Assembly: GCF_003254395.2 (NCBI RefSeq)
Contig: NC_037651.1
Coordinates: 4,092,001-4,156,000 of the forward strand
Origin: Apis mellifera
Taxonomy: Eukaryota; Arthropoda; Insecta; Hymenoptera; Apidae
DNA: 64,000 bases
Reading direction: 5' to 3'
How positions within the stretch are numbered: the stretch's first letter is position 1; every line of letters starts with the position of its first letter. Positions 24,101 to 32,960 of this stretch are shown here, in pieces. Under the pieces are notes generated by a model. It was not told where the DNA came from. It worked only from the letters and a program-made list of their open reading frames with translations, and did no database searches. The translations under genes and the position numbers were made by a program.

Positions 24101-27100
24101 TTCGGCCCGACCGCAACGAGATTAGTATATAACGGCCACCGGAATTCGTACATGCACGATAACTTGTAATTACGGTTCCGCAATGTTATAATAGAATTGA
24201 AATACGCGAAATATTTCCGGGTGCTCGTTAGACTTTGAGAAATTTCGAAGTATTCCTAAGTGATTTTAGAGTAGTGCGTGTGTGTGCGTGGATATTTACG
24301 CGAGTTAAAGTTTTTGAAGAAATAGAACTCGGTTTCTTCTTTTTTATTTTATTTTATTAATTTAATTTGGATATTTTTCTATCGTTTAGAGGGATTAGAA
24401 TCAGAATAATTTTAATTAGATCCAAGACTTGTTATTTTCCAATTTTTTCATTTGAATCAGTGAAGAATTGATATAATATATTTATGACGTGTCTTTTGCA
24501 ATCTTTCCTGTATGCAATCATTGTAAAAATGTTTCGATGACGAAACTTTTATTAAACTTTTGATTAGCTAATATAGTTTACATATATCGTTCTCAGAAAC
24601 GAGGCAGCTTAATCAAAATATCGTGTAGGCTATTTTAGCTGTACGAAAGATAAAGATAGTAGCAGATAAAAATCATCCCTTCGAAATTACCCAACCCCTT
24701 ATTCCGTCTCCGACCGAACAACCGCCATAAACGATTATTTCTATTTCACAAAACTACCTTATTATTAGGAGATCGTCAGAAGGGGTGGCAATTTGGGGAG
24801 AATCTCCGCACACAGAGTTCCGGATGGTTCCCACTGGCGTACACAGAAATTATTATCGACGATAGTCTAGGGTAAGTTAACAGAGAGGGGTAGGAAAGAC
24901 TACTAGGTTTTGGTTCAAGCTGAACGATATCACAACAGATCTTGTTACAACGGTGCTCGTTGGCTAACAATTGCATGGGTCGAATGCAATTACGCTAATC
25001 TAGAACGATAACGAGGAGAGGAGAGGGGAGGGGAGGAGGGGATAGCAATGGGTGATATCGATACTAGCTATTCCCATTAAACGTATATTTGTCTTGGTGT
25101 TATTGTTGCATACACTCCACTAAATCCCCTTATTCCGACACTCGATTTACGATATGGAAATTTTGTCACAAAAGCTTTTAACGTTTGATATATGTATCGG
25201 TCGCCTCGGAATTTCGATGGCATAAAAATGTTAATCCCGGTTCTTAATCTTTCGAAACGATCCTCTCGAATTGGCAATTATGCATAAACGTGAATTTTTA
25301 TCCGTTTCCCTCTCCTTCCTCTTAATTTCGTCCGTCTAAGAAAATGTCAAACACTTTGAATATTTATTTAAAAACCAGTTTTTGTCGATGCATTTGTTAA
25401 ATATAGTTTGCAAGAAATATTATTATCAGGAAGACTCGGGCTATGAGAAACTTTAAAAGTCAATCTTATCTAAAATAATAAAAAAATTCAATTAACGCCA
25501 AAATATTAACATGTTATAATCTTGAAATCTTGTAATCGTATAATATAAACACGATCGCAAAATATTTCTGAAAAAATAATTCTTTTTGGAAAAATAAAAC
25601 AATACAATTTTTAATGAATAATCATTAGATAAAATCTTACAAATTTATTTGAAATTCCAATTAAAATGGATAGAGCAAAATTTAAACGGAAAGGAGAGAC
25701 AAAATAAATGAAAAAAAGAGGAGAAAAATCGAAACGACAAAGTCAATAATATTTCCTACATACGTATTTTCTCCTCCCCCTGTCGGGGAGATACATTTTA
25801 TGATTACCAATATTCCGCAACAGAGGATGCGTCCCTCTGACAAATGACGCTTCCCCTCTCCCCCTCCGCCCCTTGACATTTTCAACGATTCGGATTTAGC
25901 CACAATCGTTAGCATTATCGCTAAAATCGAATGTGTACGATAATATGTGAAGATCGCCCAGTCACGGAACAAACAATGGTCGCGCATCGGAGCCACAGGC
26001 GGTTCCACCGTGTAAGCCGCCACCCTCCCGCCCGCCGGTGACACCGAGCATCGATGAAGTGTCGAGTGGATTCCATGGGGTGGGAAACAACAACGTCAAC
26101 AACAGTAACAACAATAACAGCAGTACAGGCACACCCACTAATGTGCCGAACAGCAACAGTTCTCACAATTTGGCGACACCTACTGCACGTCAAACGAAAC
26201 CGGTGAGAATGATTTTTCGCTCGAATATCGATATCACGTTGAATTCATTCCGGAGAAATCACCATTACGTCACACGCTTTTTGCCCCCCAATAAATTCGT
26301 TCATTTGCCACGATATGACATTTTGATGAATTATTGCATTATCTTGTTATTTATAAAAGAAATGTACAGGAATGTAATCATCCTTGTTTTTTAAAAATTT
26401 TGTCAAATCTAAAGTCTGGAAAAAAAGATATTTAGTAAAAATTAAATAGAGAATTGAAATTCTATTGGATAGAAAAGTCTAAATGAAATAGATTCACCAG
26501 ATATTTGATATTAAAATAAAAATTCCTTTAAATGTTCACGTTTCAAAGAAAGGAGTGTAAAAATTTTGTCAAATCTAAAGTCTGGAAAAGAAGATATTTA
26601 GTAGAAATTAAATAGAGAATTGAAATTCTATTGGATAGAAAAGTCTAAATGAAATAGATTCACCAGATATTTGATATTAAAATAAAAATTCCTTTAGATA
26701 TTCACATTTCAAAGGAAGGAGTGTAAAAATTTTGTCAAATCTAAAGTCTGGAAAAAAAGATATTTAGTAGAAATTAAATAGAGTATTGAAATTCTATTGA
26801 ATAGAAAAATCTAAATGAAATAGATCCACCAGATATTTGACATTAAAAGATAAAAATTCCTTTAAATGTTCACGTTTCAAAGGATTTAAGAACGTTCAAA
26901 TAAAGAAACATCTTCAAGTTCGTGCACGAAGAATCTGAACAGAGATTCAATAACCTTAAACGCATTCTGAGATACATCCTCAGAAACCGGTATCTCTTCG
27001 ATCAGCGTCTTTCCTCCCAAAAAAAAGAAGAAAAAAAAAAAGGAAACGTAAATCTCATAAACCTTCGCTTCTTCCTGCACACAGATCCGTCCATCGGGCA

Positions 27101-28360
27101 CATTGCCCACTGTTTTGGCCGGTGGCCGGAGGATACAGCCACCTGCTCCACCCGTTCCGCCCCCTCAAGTCGTGACGTCTCTTCACAGCAGTAACGACAG
27201 CGGTTTCTCAAACGAGCCACCAGCCCAGCCCGACATCGACTACAGCGACGACGAGGCAATGAGGTGAGCGATAACCACGAAAATTTCGTCGAAGAGACAC
27301 ACTTTTAGATAACTCTAATTGAACCTCGTCGAAAGTAGTTGATGATTGTTTGGCAAACCTGTGGAAAACGCTTTTGGCTGTCTGATTCGTCGACTTCGAG
27401 CTTTGTATTTTATCCCTGCTCTGCAGCCCTGTTAATTTCGTTGTCTTGGTTCCTCGGTATTCTCCCTTAACGAAGTATGTACAGTAAATAGAATTGTATC
27501 GTAGATATCTTTTAGCTTTTTTTTTTTTCTTTTATCTAACGTCCCCCCGCTCCCCCTTTCCATTAAATATTCTTCTTCTCATTTCGTTTCATTTCCGTAC
27601 GAATCGAATATAATAAAGAATGTACATATATATGTGTATATATATGTATATATATATATATTATGCATGCGTATGTAGAATTCATAGACCCTTTCCTTGG
27701 ACAATACCTCTTTTTTATGCTCGAATCATTTTCACATAATGTCTTCTTTATTTTTTTCTTTTTCCCGTGAATTAATAATCGCGAACTAATAATAACAATC
27801 GATATAAAGTCTACTCTATGTCTACTTCGAGTTGCAGAAGAATCCATCCGAGTTTAAACATTTAATGAAAAAGAGCTATGGCCGGCAACCAAAAACTTAG
27901 ATCTACGATCAGTTTCGCTCATCGTTTCTTTCTTTAAAAAGATAAAAGGAAAGGAAGAAAAGGGAATAATCGCGATCACGCCCAATTGTCCAGCATTATC
28001 GAACCCTCGTAGGCTTTATCTCAGAGTCACGATTTTGTTTTCTCTCCTTGATTTGTAGATTCCGCATGCGTTATCGTGGTCGATGGAAATAAAATACCGG
28101 CGTGGTGGTGGCTCATTCACCTCTCTGGGCTCCTGCGATGCCAGCAGCCATATCCCCATCCCCGCATATCGCAATGTCCGCGACCACAAAGCTCGACAGC
28201 CGCATAACTAATCCTACCCACGTACTTGGCTCTTGGTTCTTTTTCTCCATACTGCTGCACTATTCCGCTCTCTTCTTCTCTTCTTCTTCTTCTTCCTCCT
28301 CTTTTTCTTCTTCTTCTTCTTCGTTCTTTTCTTTCTCTTCATTCTCTTCTCTATTCTTCT

Positions 28361-28391
<31 letters not shown>

Positions 28392-30664
28392 TTCTCTCTT
28401 TCTCTCTCTTTTTTTTTACTCATCCCGAGCCCGCACGAAAACGCAGACAACGAAGAAGAAAGCCACGTGCCGATAGAATAACGGAGGCGGTGAAGCAACA
28501 CCAGAAGGAAGACAAGTCGAACGGCAAGGATTGGGAGAACGATTCTTGGAAGACGATACCGAGGGACGAGAAGAGCTGGCACCTTTACAGGACGGCGATG
28601 GACATTTGGGCGGAGGCGAATGCGAATCAGAGCAACGAGAACGGGGAGGCGAGGTACCACCAGCAGAATCGCCACTACAACAGTCAGGAACGGAAGCGCG
28701 AGTTCTCGGAACGCGCAGCTGTGGAGAACGGGCCGGGCAGGAAATCCGGGAAGAAATCTTCTGCGCAAGAGAGGGCGCAGAAGAGCGAGTACGATAACCG
28801 TGGCCGGGTTAATAATCCCGGCCACAAGGGGAAGCCGTTGAGCAACGAGGAACAATCTAGGAAATCTGGGACGACGAGGAGGAGCAACGAGCAAACCGAG
28901 CAGGAGCAACGTGGCAGGGAGTCGAAGAGGAAGGAGCAAGAGGAGACGGAGGAGGACGAGATAGAGTTGGAGGAGGAAGAGGAGGATACGTACGGTGGGA
29001 GGATGGATTATCAGAAGTACGACGGGAAGAAGTATTACGGGGAAAGAAGCCAGGAGGGCCAGGATAACCGCAACTCTCGTCGTGGTTATCGGCCGGTTGC
29101 CCAGGACGAAGTGGCGAAGTACGAGAACGAGAAGATGATTTCCTCGGTGTCCTCCTCGGGGACGGACGACGAGAGCACGATCACGATTCCGGAGACCGGG
29201 AGAAAGGTGGAGCATATCGCGCAGAAACTGGAGCAAACGGCGCAAAAGTACGCTCGCGAGCACAGCCCTCCCAAGTTCATAGAACGGAGGAACGATTACA
29301 GAAGTTTAGAGCGCAGGGAGGATAAGCAGCCACCCCCGCCGTACGAGAGGTACAACGATTGCGAGAGGAATCGTGGCGGGCCGCAGAGGTTCGAGAGGGA
29401 GAGGGAGAGGGAGAGATACTTGGAAAAGTCTCCGACCACGGCCCAGAAGACGTCCACTTACGAGAGGGAGAGAACGTTCGAGAAGAATCCCGATAGAAAT
29501 AGGAACATCGAGCGGGCCTCGAGCCGCCGCTTCGAGAGGCCGAGGCCGCCCTCCGAAGAAGCTCCTGAGAGACCGACCGAGCCCCGCAACGTCTACAGAG
29601 AGCGTAGATACTCGGACAAGGAGGAAGCTATCTACGGAGAGACGAGATACGTGAGGGAGAACGTGTCCGTGGACAAGGAGCGCGGCTACGAGTCGAATTT
29701 CGAGACGAAGCTCGAGAGGACGAAGGTGATCGAGAGGCACGGTTATCAGAGCAATCTTCAGAAGTTCCAGAGGAACGGGCAAATCTTGGAGAAGAACGAC
29801 ACGAATAACAATATGCTGAAAGACGATAATAGGAAACCGTTGCTACCAAGGCAGACGACCGCGGTCGGACACCTGATACAGACCGGCAGAGCGTTCGACG
29901 TCGATTCCAAGAGTCCTAAATTGGTGAAGAGAACCAAATCCTTCTGGAGGTTCAGGAGAGATTCCGACGTCCTCGAAGGAATGGCGCTCTGGCAGCACAG
30001 GTCTCTGGTCGACATTCCGAAAATGATTAAAAAGGAAGCGAAGGAGGACGTGAACGCCATGGACGACTCGAAGAAGCAGAGCCCCGAGGGTAGCCCGAAT
30101 TCTCGGCAAAGTTTGGAGAAAAGGAACAGCGACGTGACGATCACCAACGATTCGCATCACGAGGAGCCGAAACCGGCTGAGAGGATCCACGTGCCCGAGA
30201 AATCGGATTACTTCGAGGATTTCCCTACGCCCGCGGAAAGGCCAAAGACTGTGGAGCGGTCCGAATATCGAATGCACCAGGACGAGAGGTCCTACTTCAT
30301 GGGCAACGTATCGCGGAAAGCCATAATCGAGAAGGAGAGGAAGCGGAGCCTGGAGGCTAAGCGAAACATGATAGTGGCCGAATTGAAGGAGAACAACGAG
30401 GCGAAGAGGAACGAGAGGAGGAAAAAGTACACGGACGACGAGGACGGTTTGACCCAGACGTTGAGCGAGACGGAGGCGTCGGACGAGGAGTCTACGTACA
30501 GTTGCATCGTGGTCAAAGATCAAACAGTGGCCGAGAAGACTCTTCTTCCCAGAACTAAACTCCGTAGGGATTCTGACCGAGATAAGAATACTTGTGGACC
30601 GTGGTACGACCTTTGGGGAGTGGACGCCTCCGTGAACAAGAAGAAGAAGAAGAAACAGCAATAA
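6060..30664 (+). CDS. IRSp53: IRSp53/BAIAP2-family I-BAR and SH3 adaptor, 5'-partial gene (spliced; exons listed separately)
   Basis: The span covers eleven coding exons, two of them alternative 3' ends. Joined in phase, they give the C-terminal two thirds of an IMD/I-BAR domain, a Ser/Pro/Gly-rich linker, one SH3 domain, a Pro/Asn-rich region and an alternative tail. Known family members (mammalian IRSp53/BAIAP2, MIM, IRTKS) dimerise through the IMD, bind PI(4,5)P2-rich membrane and actin, bend membrane outward, and link Rac or Cdc42 to WAVE, Mena/VASP or Eps8 through the SH3. Family-defining features seen here are a basic patch KKQRKKSRGASK, an ERRRYGFVLERQC block and an SH3 ending SGWFPLAYTEI. 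About 70 N-terminal IMD residues are missing and should be encoded left of base 1, because the first exon begins in mid-codon. Order IMD then SH3, without the C-terminal WH2 alone of MIM, favours the IRSp53 branch. The symbol follows Drosophila usage. Confidence 0.88.
9041..10002. repeat. Tandem array, about 4 copies of a ~244-bp unit
   Basis: Copies start at about 9041, 9281, 9525 and 9769. Each begins ATCGAAATTTTATCAAAATT and ends in a conserved GC-rich block that contains the perfect 12-bp palindrome CACCGTACGGTG, followed by TGCCACCCCGTGGCGGTACC. Copies 2 and 3 are nearly identical. Copy 1 differs by a shorter central part, and copy 4 is about 10 bases shorter. The array stops abruptly after the GGTACC of the last unit. 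Confidence 0.95.
13692..14747. repeat. Tandem array, 5 copies of a ~211-bp unit
   Basis: Units start at about 13692, 13916, 14125, 14337 and 14548 with ATTCAGATACTTTATGATTG. They share TTTAATTCAGGGTTACGAGT, a variable T run, GACAAGTGATCCCAT, and a TTTATTTATTAGATTGCATT end. The first unit is the most diverged. The short frames seen in units 3 and 4 are near copies of each other and are not credible genes. Confidence 0.93.
15298..15306 (+). promoter_or_regulatory. TATA-like TATAAAAAG in a GC-rich intronic island
   Basis: The sequence TATAAAAAG sits in a GC-rich patch (about 15180-15720) of the long intron, some 5.4 kb before the exon at 20742. I see no convincing initiator or downstream element, so a promoter for a shorter transcript is only possible. 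Confidence 0.15.
16284..16310. repeat. TA microsatellite
   Basis: An uninterrupted alternating TA run of about 26 bases lies inside the long intron. Comparable runs occur at 3916-3959, near 22586-22605 and near 55904-55924. Confidence 0.95.
17684..17710. repeat. GGA trinucleotide run
   Basis: A pure (GGA)n tract of about 8 units lies in the long intron, with the sense strand purine-rich. Confidence 0.93.
20742..20813 (+). CDS. IRSp53: IRSp53 coding exon: IMD helix
   Basis: This exon of exactly 24 codons follows a tttgctttcag acceptor and ends at CAG|GTGAGT, in phase 0 on both sides. It encodes LKAFYVDLLVPLETNLEKDT plus KVVQ. It corresponds to the vertebrate block 'LKSFHNELLTQLEQKVELD', the long antiparallel helix of the I-BAR dimer. 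It sits after a 14.6-kb intron, so without homology it could easily be missed. Confidence 0.9.
20927..21130 (+). CDS. IRSp53: IRSp53 coding exon: IMD with basic membrane- and actin-binding patch
   Basis: The exon is 68 codons, phase 0 at both ends, with acceptor gccgtttag and donor GTAAGT. It begins SEQKKFLQQHKTRSETYSK and contains MKKQRKKSRGASK. The latter aligns with the vertebrate KKLRKKSQGSKN patch, whose lysines bind PI(4,5)P2 and actin bundles. The exon continues with DKELKNMQILEEEKSKLDAF and ends CEQSLKN. The conservation of the lysine/arginine cluster implies that membrane binding is retained. The preceding intron is only 113 bases. Confidence 0.93.
21131..21796 (+). other. Intron between IMD exons, nothing else seen
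   Basis: The intron is AT-rich and bounded by GTAAGT and gttttttcag. No repeat array or reading frame stands out. Confidence 0.9.
21797..21988 (+). CDS. IRSp53: IRSp53 coding exon: C-terminal end of IMD
   Basis: The exon is 64 codons in phase 0, between gttttttcag and GTGAGT. It starts AMTQERRRYGFVLERQCSLA, matching the near-invariant vertebrate 'ALTEERRRFCFLVEKQCAVA' block. It then reads KHYASFHEVALAALHPSVDK and WREVAATREYLPQSVEDMFA. The final helix 'LPxWQxxCxxPxxxPE' of vertebrate IMDs is recognisable as VDKWREVAATREYLPQSVE. The I-BAR domain therefore ends within or just after this exon. Confidence 0.93.
22251..22485 (+). CDS. IRSp53: IRSp53 coding exon: IMD-SH3 linker
   Basis: The exon follows acceptor tcgtgttttag and ends at CCA G|GTAAAT, leaving phase 1. 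It encodes QVSFWPEDEENGGSELTMSS followed by a Ser/Pro-rich low-complexity linker. The linker holds basophilic kinase-type sites (RKTRSMDSS and SRARSEANLHAS) that could serve as regulatory phosphorylation or 14-3-3 sites; this is inference from motif shape only. Mammalian IRSp53 carries a partial CRIB in the same interval. I see no clear ISxPxxFxHxxH pattern here. Confidence 0.88.
22486..23845 (+). other. Intron in the IMD-SH3 linker
   Basis: The intron runs from GTAAAT to ttttcgcag. It holds two short TA runs (about 22586-22605 and 22667-22681), an A/GA-rich tract near 22930-22980 and a C/T-rich region just before the acceptor. Confidence 0.9.
23846..24049 (+). CDS. IRSp53: IRSp53 coding exon: proline/glycine-rich linker and first half of SH3
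   Basis: The acceptor is ttttcgcag, directly followed by a second AG. Frame continuity with the previous phase-1 exon selects the first AG. The exon reads EVPETPPRPRSMAPPASR, then a Gly/Ser stretch, then ARALFAYLSSGENQLSFLEG and DLIALMG. The ALFAYxxxxxxQLSFxEGDLI string is the RT-loop half of an SH3 domain. PPRPRS is itself a possible SH3 ligand and could fold back on the domain. The donor is GTGAGT with one nucleotide of a Gly codon left over. Confidence 0.93.
24050..24768 (+). other. Intron splitting the SH3 domain, nothing else seen
   Basis: The intron runs from GTGAGT to cttattattag and interrupts a Gly codon between the two halves of the SH3. It is AT-rich. Confidence 0.92.
24769..24871 (+). 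CDS. IRSp53: IRSp53 coding exon: second half of SH3
   Basis: The exon follows acceptor cttattattag and ends at GTAAGT. It completes the split Gly codon and reads GDRQKGWQFGENLRTQSSGW, then FPLAYTEIIIDDSLG. The GW of the n-Src/distal region and the SGWFPLAYTEI strand are hallmark SH3 residues. They match vertebrate IRSp53 (DGWHYGE...GWFPFSYT). The Trp and Pro of the ligand groove are present, so the domain looks functional. The exon ends in phase 2. Confidence 0.93.
24872..25961 (+). other. Intron after the SH3 exon
   Basis: The intron runs from GTAAGT to a weak acceptor at 25961 (or 25952). Most of it is AT-rich, with a short GA-rich patch near 25010-25050 and a C-rich patch near 25850-25875. 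Confidence 0.85.
25962..26202 (+). CDS. IRSp53: IRSp53 coding exon: proline- and asparagine-rich region (tandem acceptor)
   Basis: The frame runs HGTNNGRASEPQAVPPCKPP, then PSRPPVTPSIDEVSSGFHG, then an Asn/Ser-rich stretch encoded by AAC/AAT repeats, and ends ARQTKP before a GTGAGA donor. The preceding exon ends in phase 2. Two AG acceptors restore the frame: cgcccag (start 25962) and, nine bases upstream, tgtgaag (start 25953), which would add Ser-Pro-Ser. Neither has a strong pyrimidine tract, so the exact start is uncertain. The segment is probably disordered; its PPxxPPPSRPP run could bind SH3 or WW domains. Confidence 0.82.
26203..27084 (+). other. Intron carrying a tandem array
   Basis: The intron lies between GTGAGA and ctgcacacag. 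More than half of it is the three-copy array at 26394-26884. Confidence 0.9.
26394..26884. repeat. Tandem array, 3 copies of a ~165-bp unit
   Basis: Copies start at about 26394, 26559 and 26725 with AAAAATTTTGTCAAATCTAA and run to a TTCACGTTTCAAAG end. Units differ by only a few substitutions, suggesting recent expansion. The array is wholly intronic. Confidence 0.95.
27085..27263 (+). CDS. IRSp53: IRSp53 coding exon: proline-rich region with acidic end
   Basis: The acceptor is ctgcacacag; the donor is ATG AG|GTGAGC, leaving phase 2. The exon encodes IRPSGTLPTVLAGGRRIQPP, then APPVPPPQVVTSLHSSNDSG, then FSNEPPAQPDIDYSDDEAM. The PPAPPVPPP string is a likely ligand for profilin, SH3 or EVH1 domains. 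It is the last exon common to both predicted isoforms: the leftover AG can be completed by the first base of 28059 or of 28447, giving Arg either way. Confidence 0.88.
28059..28092 (+). CDS. IRSp53: IRSp53 alternative terminal exon, short isoform
   Basis: After a strong acceptor (ctccttgatttgtag) the phase-2 frame reads R-FRMRYRGRWK and stops at TAA 28090-28092. The tail is short and very basic. The stop is embedded in AATAAA (28088-28093), and a GU-rich element (gtggtggtgg) follows within about 15 bases, as expected of a poly(A) site. This supports a composite short 3' end, but no transcript evidence is available here. The alternative is that it is an unused intronic sequence. Confidence 0.55.
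28088..28093 (+). terminator. Poly(A) hexamer AATAAA overlapping the short-isoform stop
   Basis: The hexamer contains the TAA stop of the short terminal exon. A GU-rich stretch starts at about 28101, consistent with a cleavage signal. Confidence 0.5.
28268..28419 (+). repeat. CT-rich low-complexity tract before the long terminal exon
   Basis: About 150 bases of almost pure pyrimidine, first (TTC)n and then (CT)n, end 27 bases before the acceptor at 28447. It acts in effect as an extreme polypyrimidine tract and is likely to vary in length between individuals. Confidence 0.93.
28447..30664 (+). CDS. IRSp53: IRSp53 alternative terminal exon, long disordered tail
   Basis: This single 2.2-kb open frame starts after aaaacgcag, downstream of a 150-base CT-rich tract, and restores the frame from exon 27085-27263 (AG|A = Arg). 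It encodes about 738 residues rich in Arg, Glu, Lys and Asp. Features in order: a KxxWENDSWK-type start; an acidic run near 28950-28988; Arg/Glu repeats such as FERERERERYLEKS near 29388-29520; an aromatic island TKSFWRFRRDSDVLEGMALW with HRSLVDIP (about 29935-30025); a charged helix (about 30310-30430); an acidic ETEASDEEST stretch; and an end CGPWYDLWGVDASVN plus a lysine run (about 30595-30664). I do not recognise a catalytic domain. The frame is open upstream to 28226, but that part translates the pyrimidine tract and is not credible protein. It could be a separate gene, but the matching phase argues against this. Confidence 0.72.
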
Positions 30665-30674
30665 ATCTATTAAA
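30660..30674 (+). terminator. Poly(A) hexamers AATAAA and ATTAAA at the long-isoform stop
   Basis: AATAAA (30660-30665) contains the TAA stop codon, and ATTAAA follows at 30669-30674. A U-rich downstream stretch is present. If used, the 3' UTR would be only 10-40 bases long. Confidence 0.4.
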
Positions 30675-32960
30675 CTCTCTTCTTCGTCCATCCGCTTTCT
30701 TGAATCGGTATCGTTGTTTGAATCCCTCGTGGGCCTCGAAACTGGAAGTGTTTTATCACGTCTCGAAGTTTATTAAATAACGTTATTATCACGTATATAT
30801 GTACGAGATGTGAGATCTCGTCTTCTTTCGAAAAAAGGATCCGAAACGAAACCGAGATGATCGATTTTTGAGACGAGAACGAGCCCGAGGATAAGAGGAG
30901 ATACGATTACGATACGATACGATAATTTTAAGATTTTGCTCGTTTTTTTATTATTTTTTTTTTTTGTTTCTCTTCTTCTTTTGTGTTTGTCATTACGTTC
31001 CAGTTTTATTATATCATCTCCACCCTCGTATATCAGATCAACACCATGAATGACCGTTTCGCAAGTCTTCCGCATAGTGCAGTTCCCATTGCTTTTTTTG
31101 ATACGTTTAAGCCTATGTTTTGCGAGCATAGTTGTTATTTTATTACTGCTTTCGTCGACGCTTGTTTATGATCGGATATCATTGTGTTGACGTTAAGCAT
31201 TAAAGCATATAAATCGTAATTTAGAATGCAAGGAACAACATTTTGATCCATATTTGATCAGCCTGTCACAACGATGGAAAGAACAATGTTATGGATGATG
31301 ATTCAATCGTAACTCTTGTTGGATTCGTCGTGCAATGATTATTATTATTATTATTTTATTAACGTTGTGTTGAATTTTTCAATTTTAATTTCAAATTTCT
31401 GATCGACCGTTAAATTCGATGGTTTCGAATTAATTCTTTGAACGATTAAAAGTTTCACGCTCGATTCGTATTTTTTATAATTCGCGCTTCGACGAATTAA
31501 TTGAACGCGAAACACGAGTAAGAGAAAAGTAGTTTTTAGAAATTTAATCGTATGCTCGAATGATCGGGATTAAATCTGTCAGTTACCATAAATCGTTCCC
31601 TATCGATGCATAAACGAACGCATAAATAATATTGCGCGCATATTCCACGACAGGCTTAAAAACGATCGTGTAAACTAGTTTCCGCATTAATAATTATTCG
31701 AGTTCGAAACTTTGTGCCCACGTATTCCTTCATTACCCGTGTAAATTAGTTTCTGACCGAAACAATTTGATACTCGATGTCGCAAACGTTTATTCGACCG
31801 TTGCATACGAATAGACTGTAGATTCTTATGCAAATTTATTGAAATATTTAACTAATTAATTCTAAGTAAAAAACTTGGCGGATATATATTTTAATAAATA
31901 TATATCTTATAAGTAATACAAATAGTAAATTTTTCAAAGTTTCTTGATAAATTGTATCGTTTATTCGAAAAGAGAAAAAAAATTAATTTATACAATGAAA
32001 CTTTATCCTTTTTTACACAGAACACAACATTATTTTATTAAAATTCTTGCAATTTTCGATACGATCATAATCAACATTCAGAATATTATTAGATTTATTT
32101 ATAACATTTAACCATTATGCAGATAAAACTGGATATAAGAGAGAAAGATACGTTACATTGATTGATATTTATGTAATATATGCAAAATATATGCGATACA
32201 AAATTTTTGCATTTGCATAAAAATCTGCAGTTTGCGCACGAGTGTTCACGAAGAATTCAATTCCATTCCCACGATGTTTCATTTCGATATGTCATGAAGG
32301 ATACCATGTTCGTTGCTTTAAATTTCTTTTTTTTTTTGGGAGGGGAGAGGGGGGTGGGGGAGAGGGAAATTTGATATCACTATGCCAGTATGGTATGCCG
32401 TATTTTAATCCAAACGAATTTTTGTCGCGACTGTAAAAAAATCTTCATCAATCGTTTTTTGTTTTTCGAACGTTTGTGCGTTTGTGTGTATGTTTCGTTT
32501 CATTTTTGCGTAGCTCGAAGAATTCGTTTGCGTATCTTCTTTCATAGCATTCTTGCCGTCCGATGAAATTTGAATGTTAAATAGCGCGTTGTTCTCGCGC
32601 GAAAAAAAAAAAAAATTTTTTTTCATTTTTATTTGTGTTTACGCTTCGCATGAAATATCGTGTCAATGTTGGAGAATCGCTGTATGCTGTCCATTGTTGT
32701 TCTGTGATACTGTAACGTCAGTTTATTGTAACCAATCTACGGATTTCTGCGGATTTTGCAATTTTTATTTCCAATTTTTGCATGGAATTTTTTACATTTT
32801 TTTTTTCTTTTCTTTTCAAGGTAAATTTATAGCTTGCGAAAGATTTTTTTTACAAGTACAAGTTTTAAGATCAAAGCAGTTCAATCTTTCCTGTTAAAAA
32901 TTTTTGTTCGTCGCAGTCTCTTATCTTTTCTATCATGCACAAGTTGTCCGGAAATAAATT
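30665..32960 (+). other. Probable 3' UTR and flank of IRSp53
   Basis: This AT-rich, frame-poor stretch follows the long-isoform stop. Possible poly(A) hexamers are ATTAAA at 30772 and 31199, and AATAAA at 31893 and 32953. The true 3' end cannot be fixed from sequence; the right limit given is the last clear hexamer in this stretch. Confidence 0.35.

Larger units (their letters stand above)
27264..28446 (+). other. Alternatively spliced intron with the short terminal exon and a CT-rich tract
   Basis: The donor at 27264 can join 28059 or 28447. Between them lie the AATAAA at 28088 and a CT-rich tract at 28268-28419. An alternating-AT region lies near 27624-27665. Nothing else is recognised. 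Confidence 0.75.

Noticed and set aside
28226..28446. N-terminal extension of the plus-strand frame at 28226
   Set aside because: It translates the CT microsatellite into Ser/Leu/Phe runs. The in-phase acceptor at 28447 is a better start for the coding segment.
28214..29263. 349-codon minus-strand frame opposite the long IRSp53 exon
   Set aside because: It is the mirror of a charged coding frame (Leu/Arg-rich antisense of Glu/Arg codons) and runs into the CT tract as Lys/Arg/Glu runs. The plus frame has splice and homology context.
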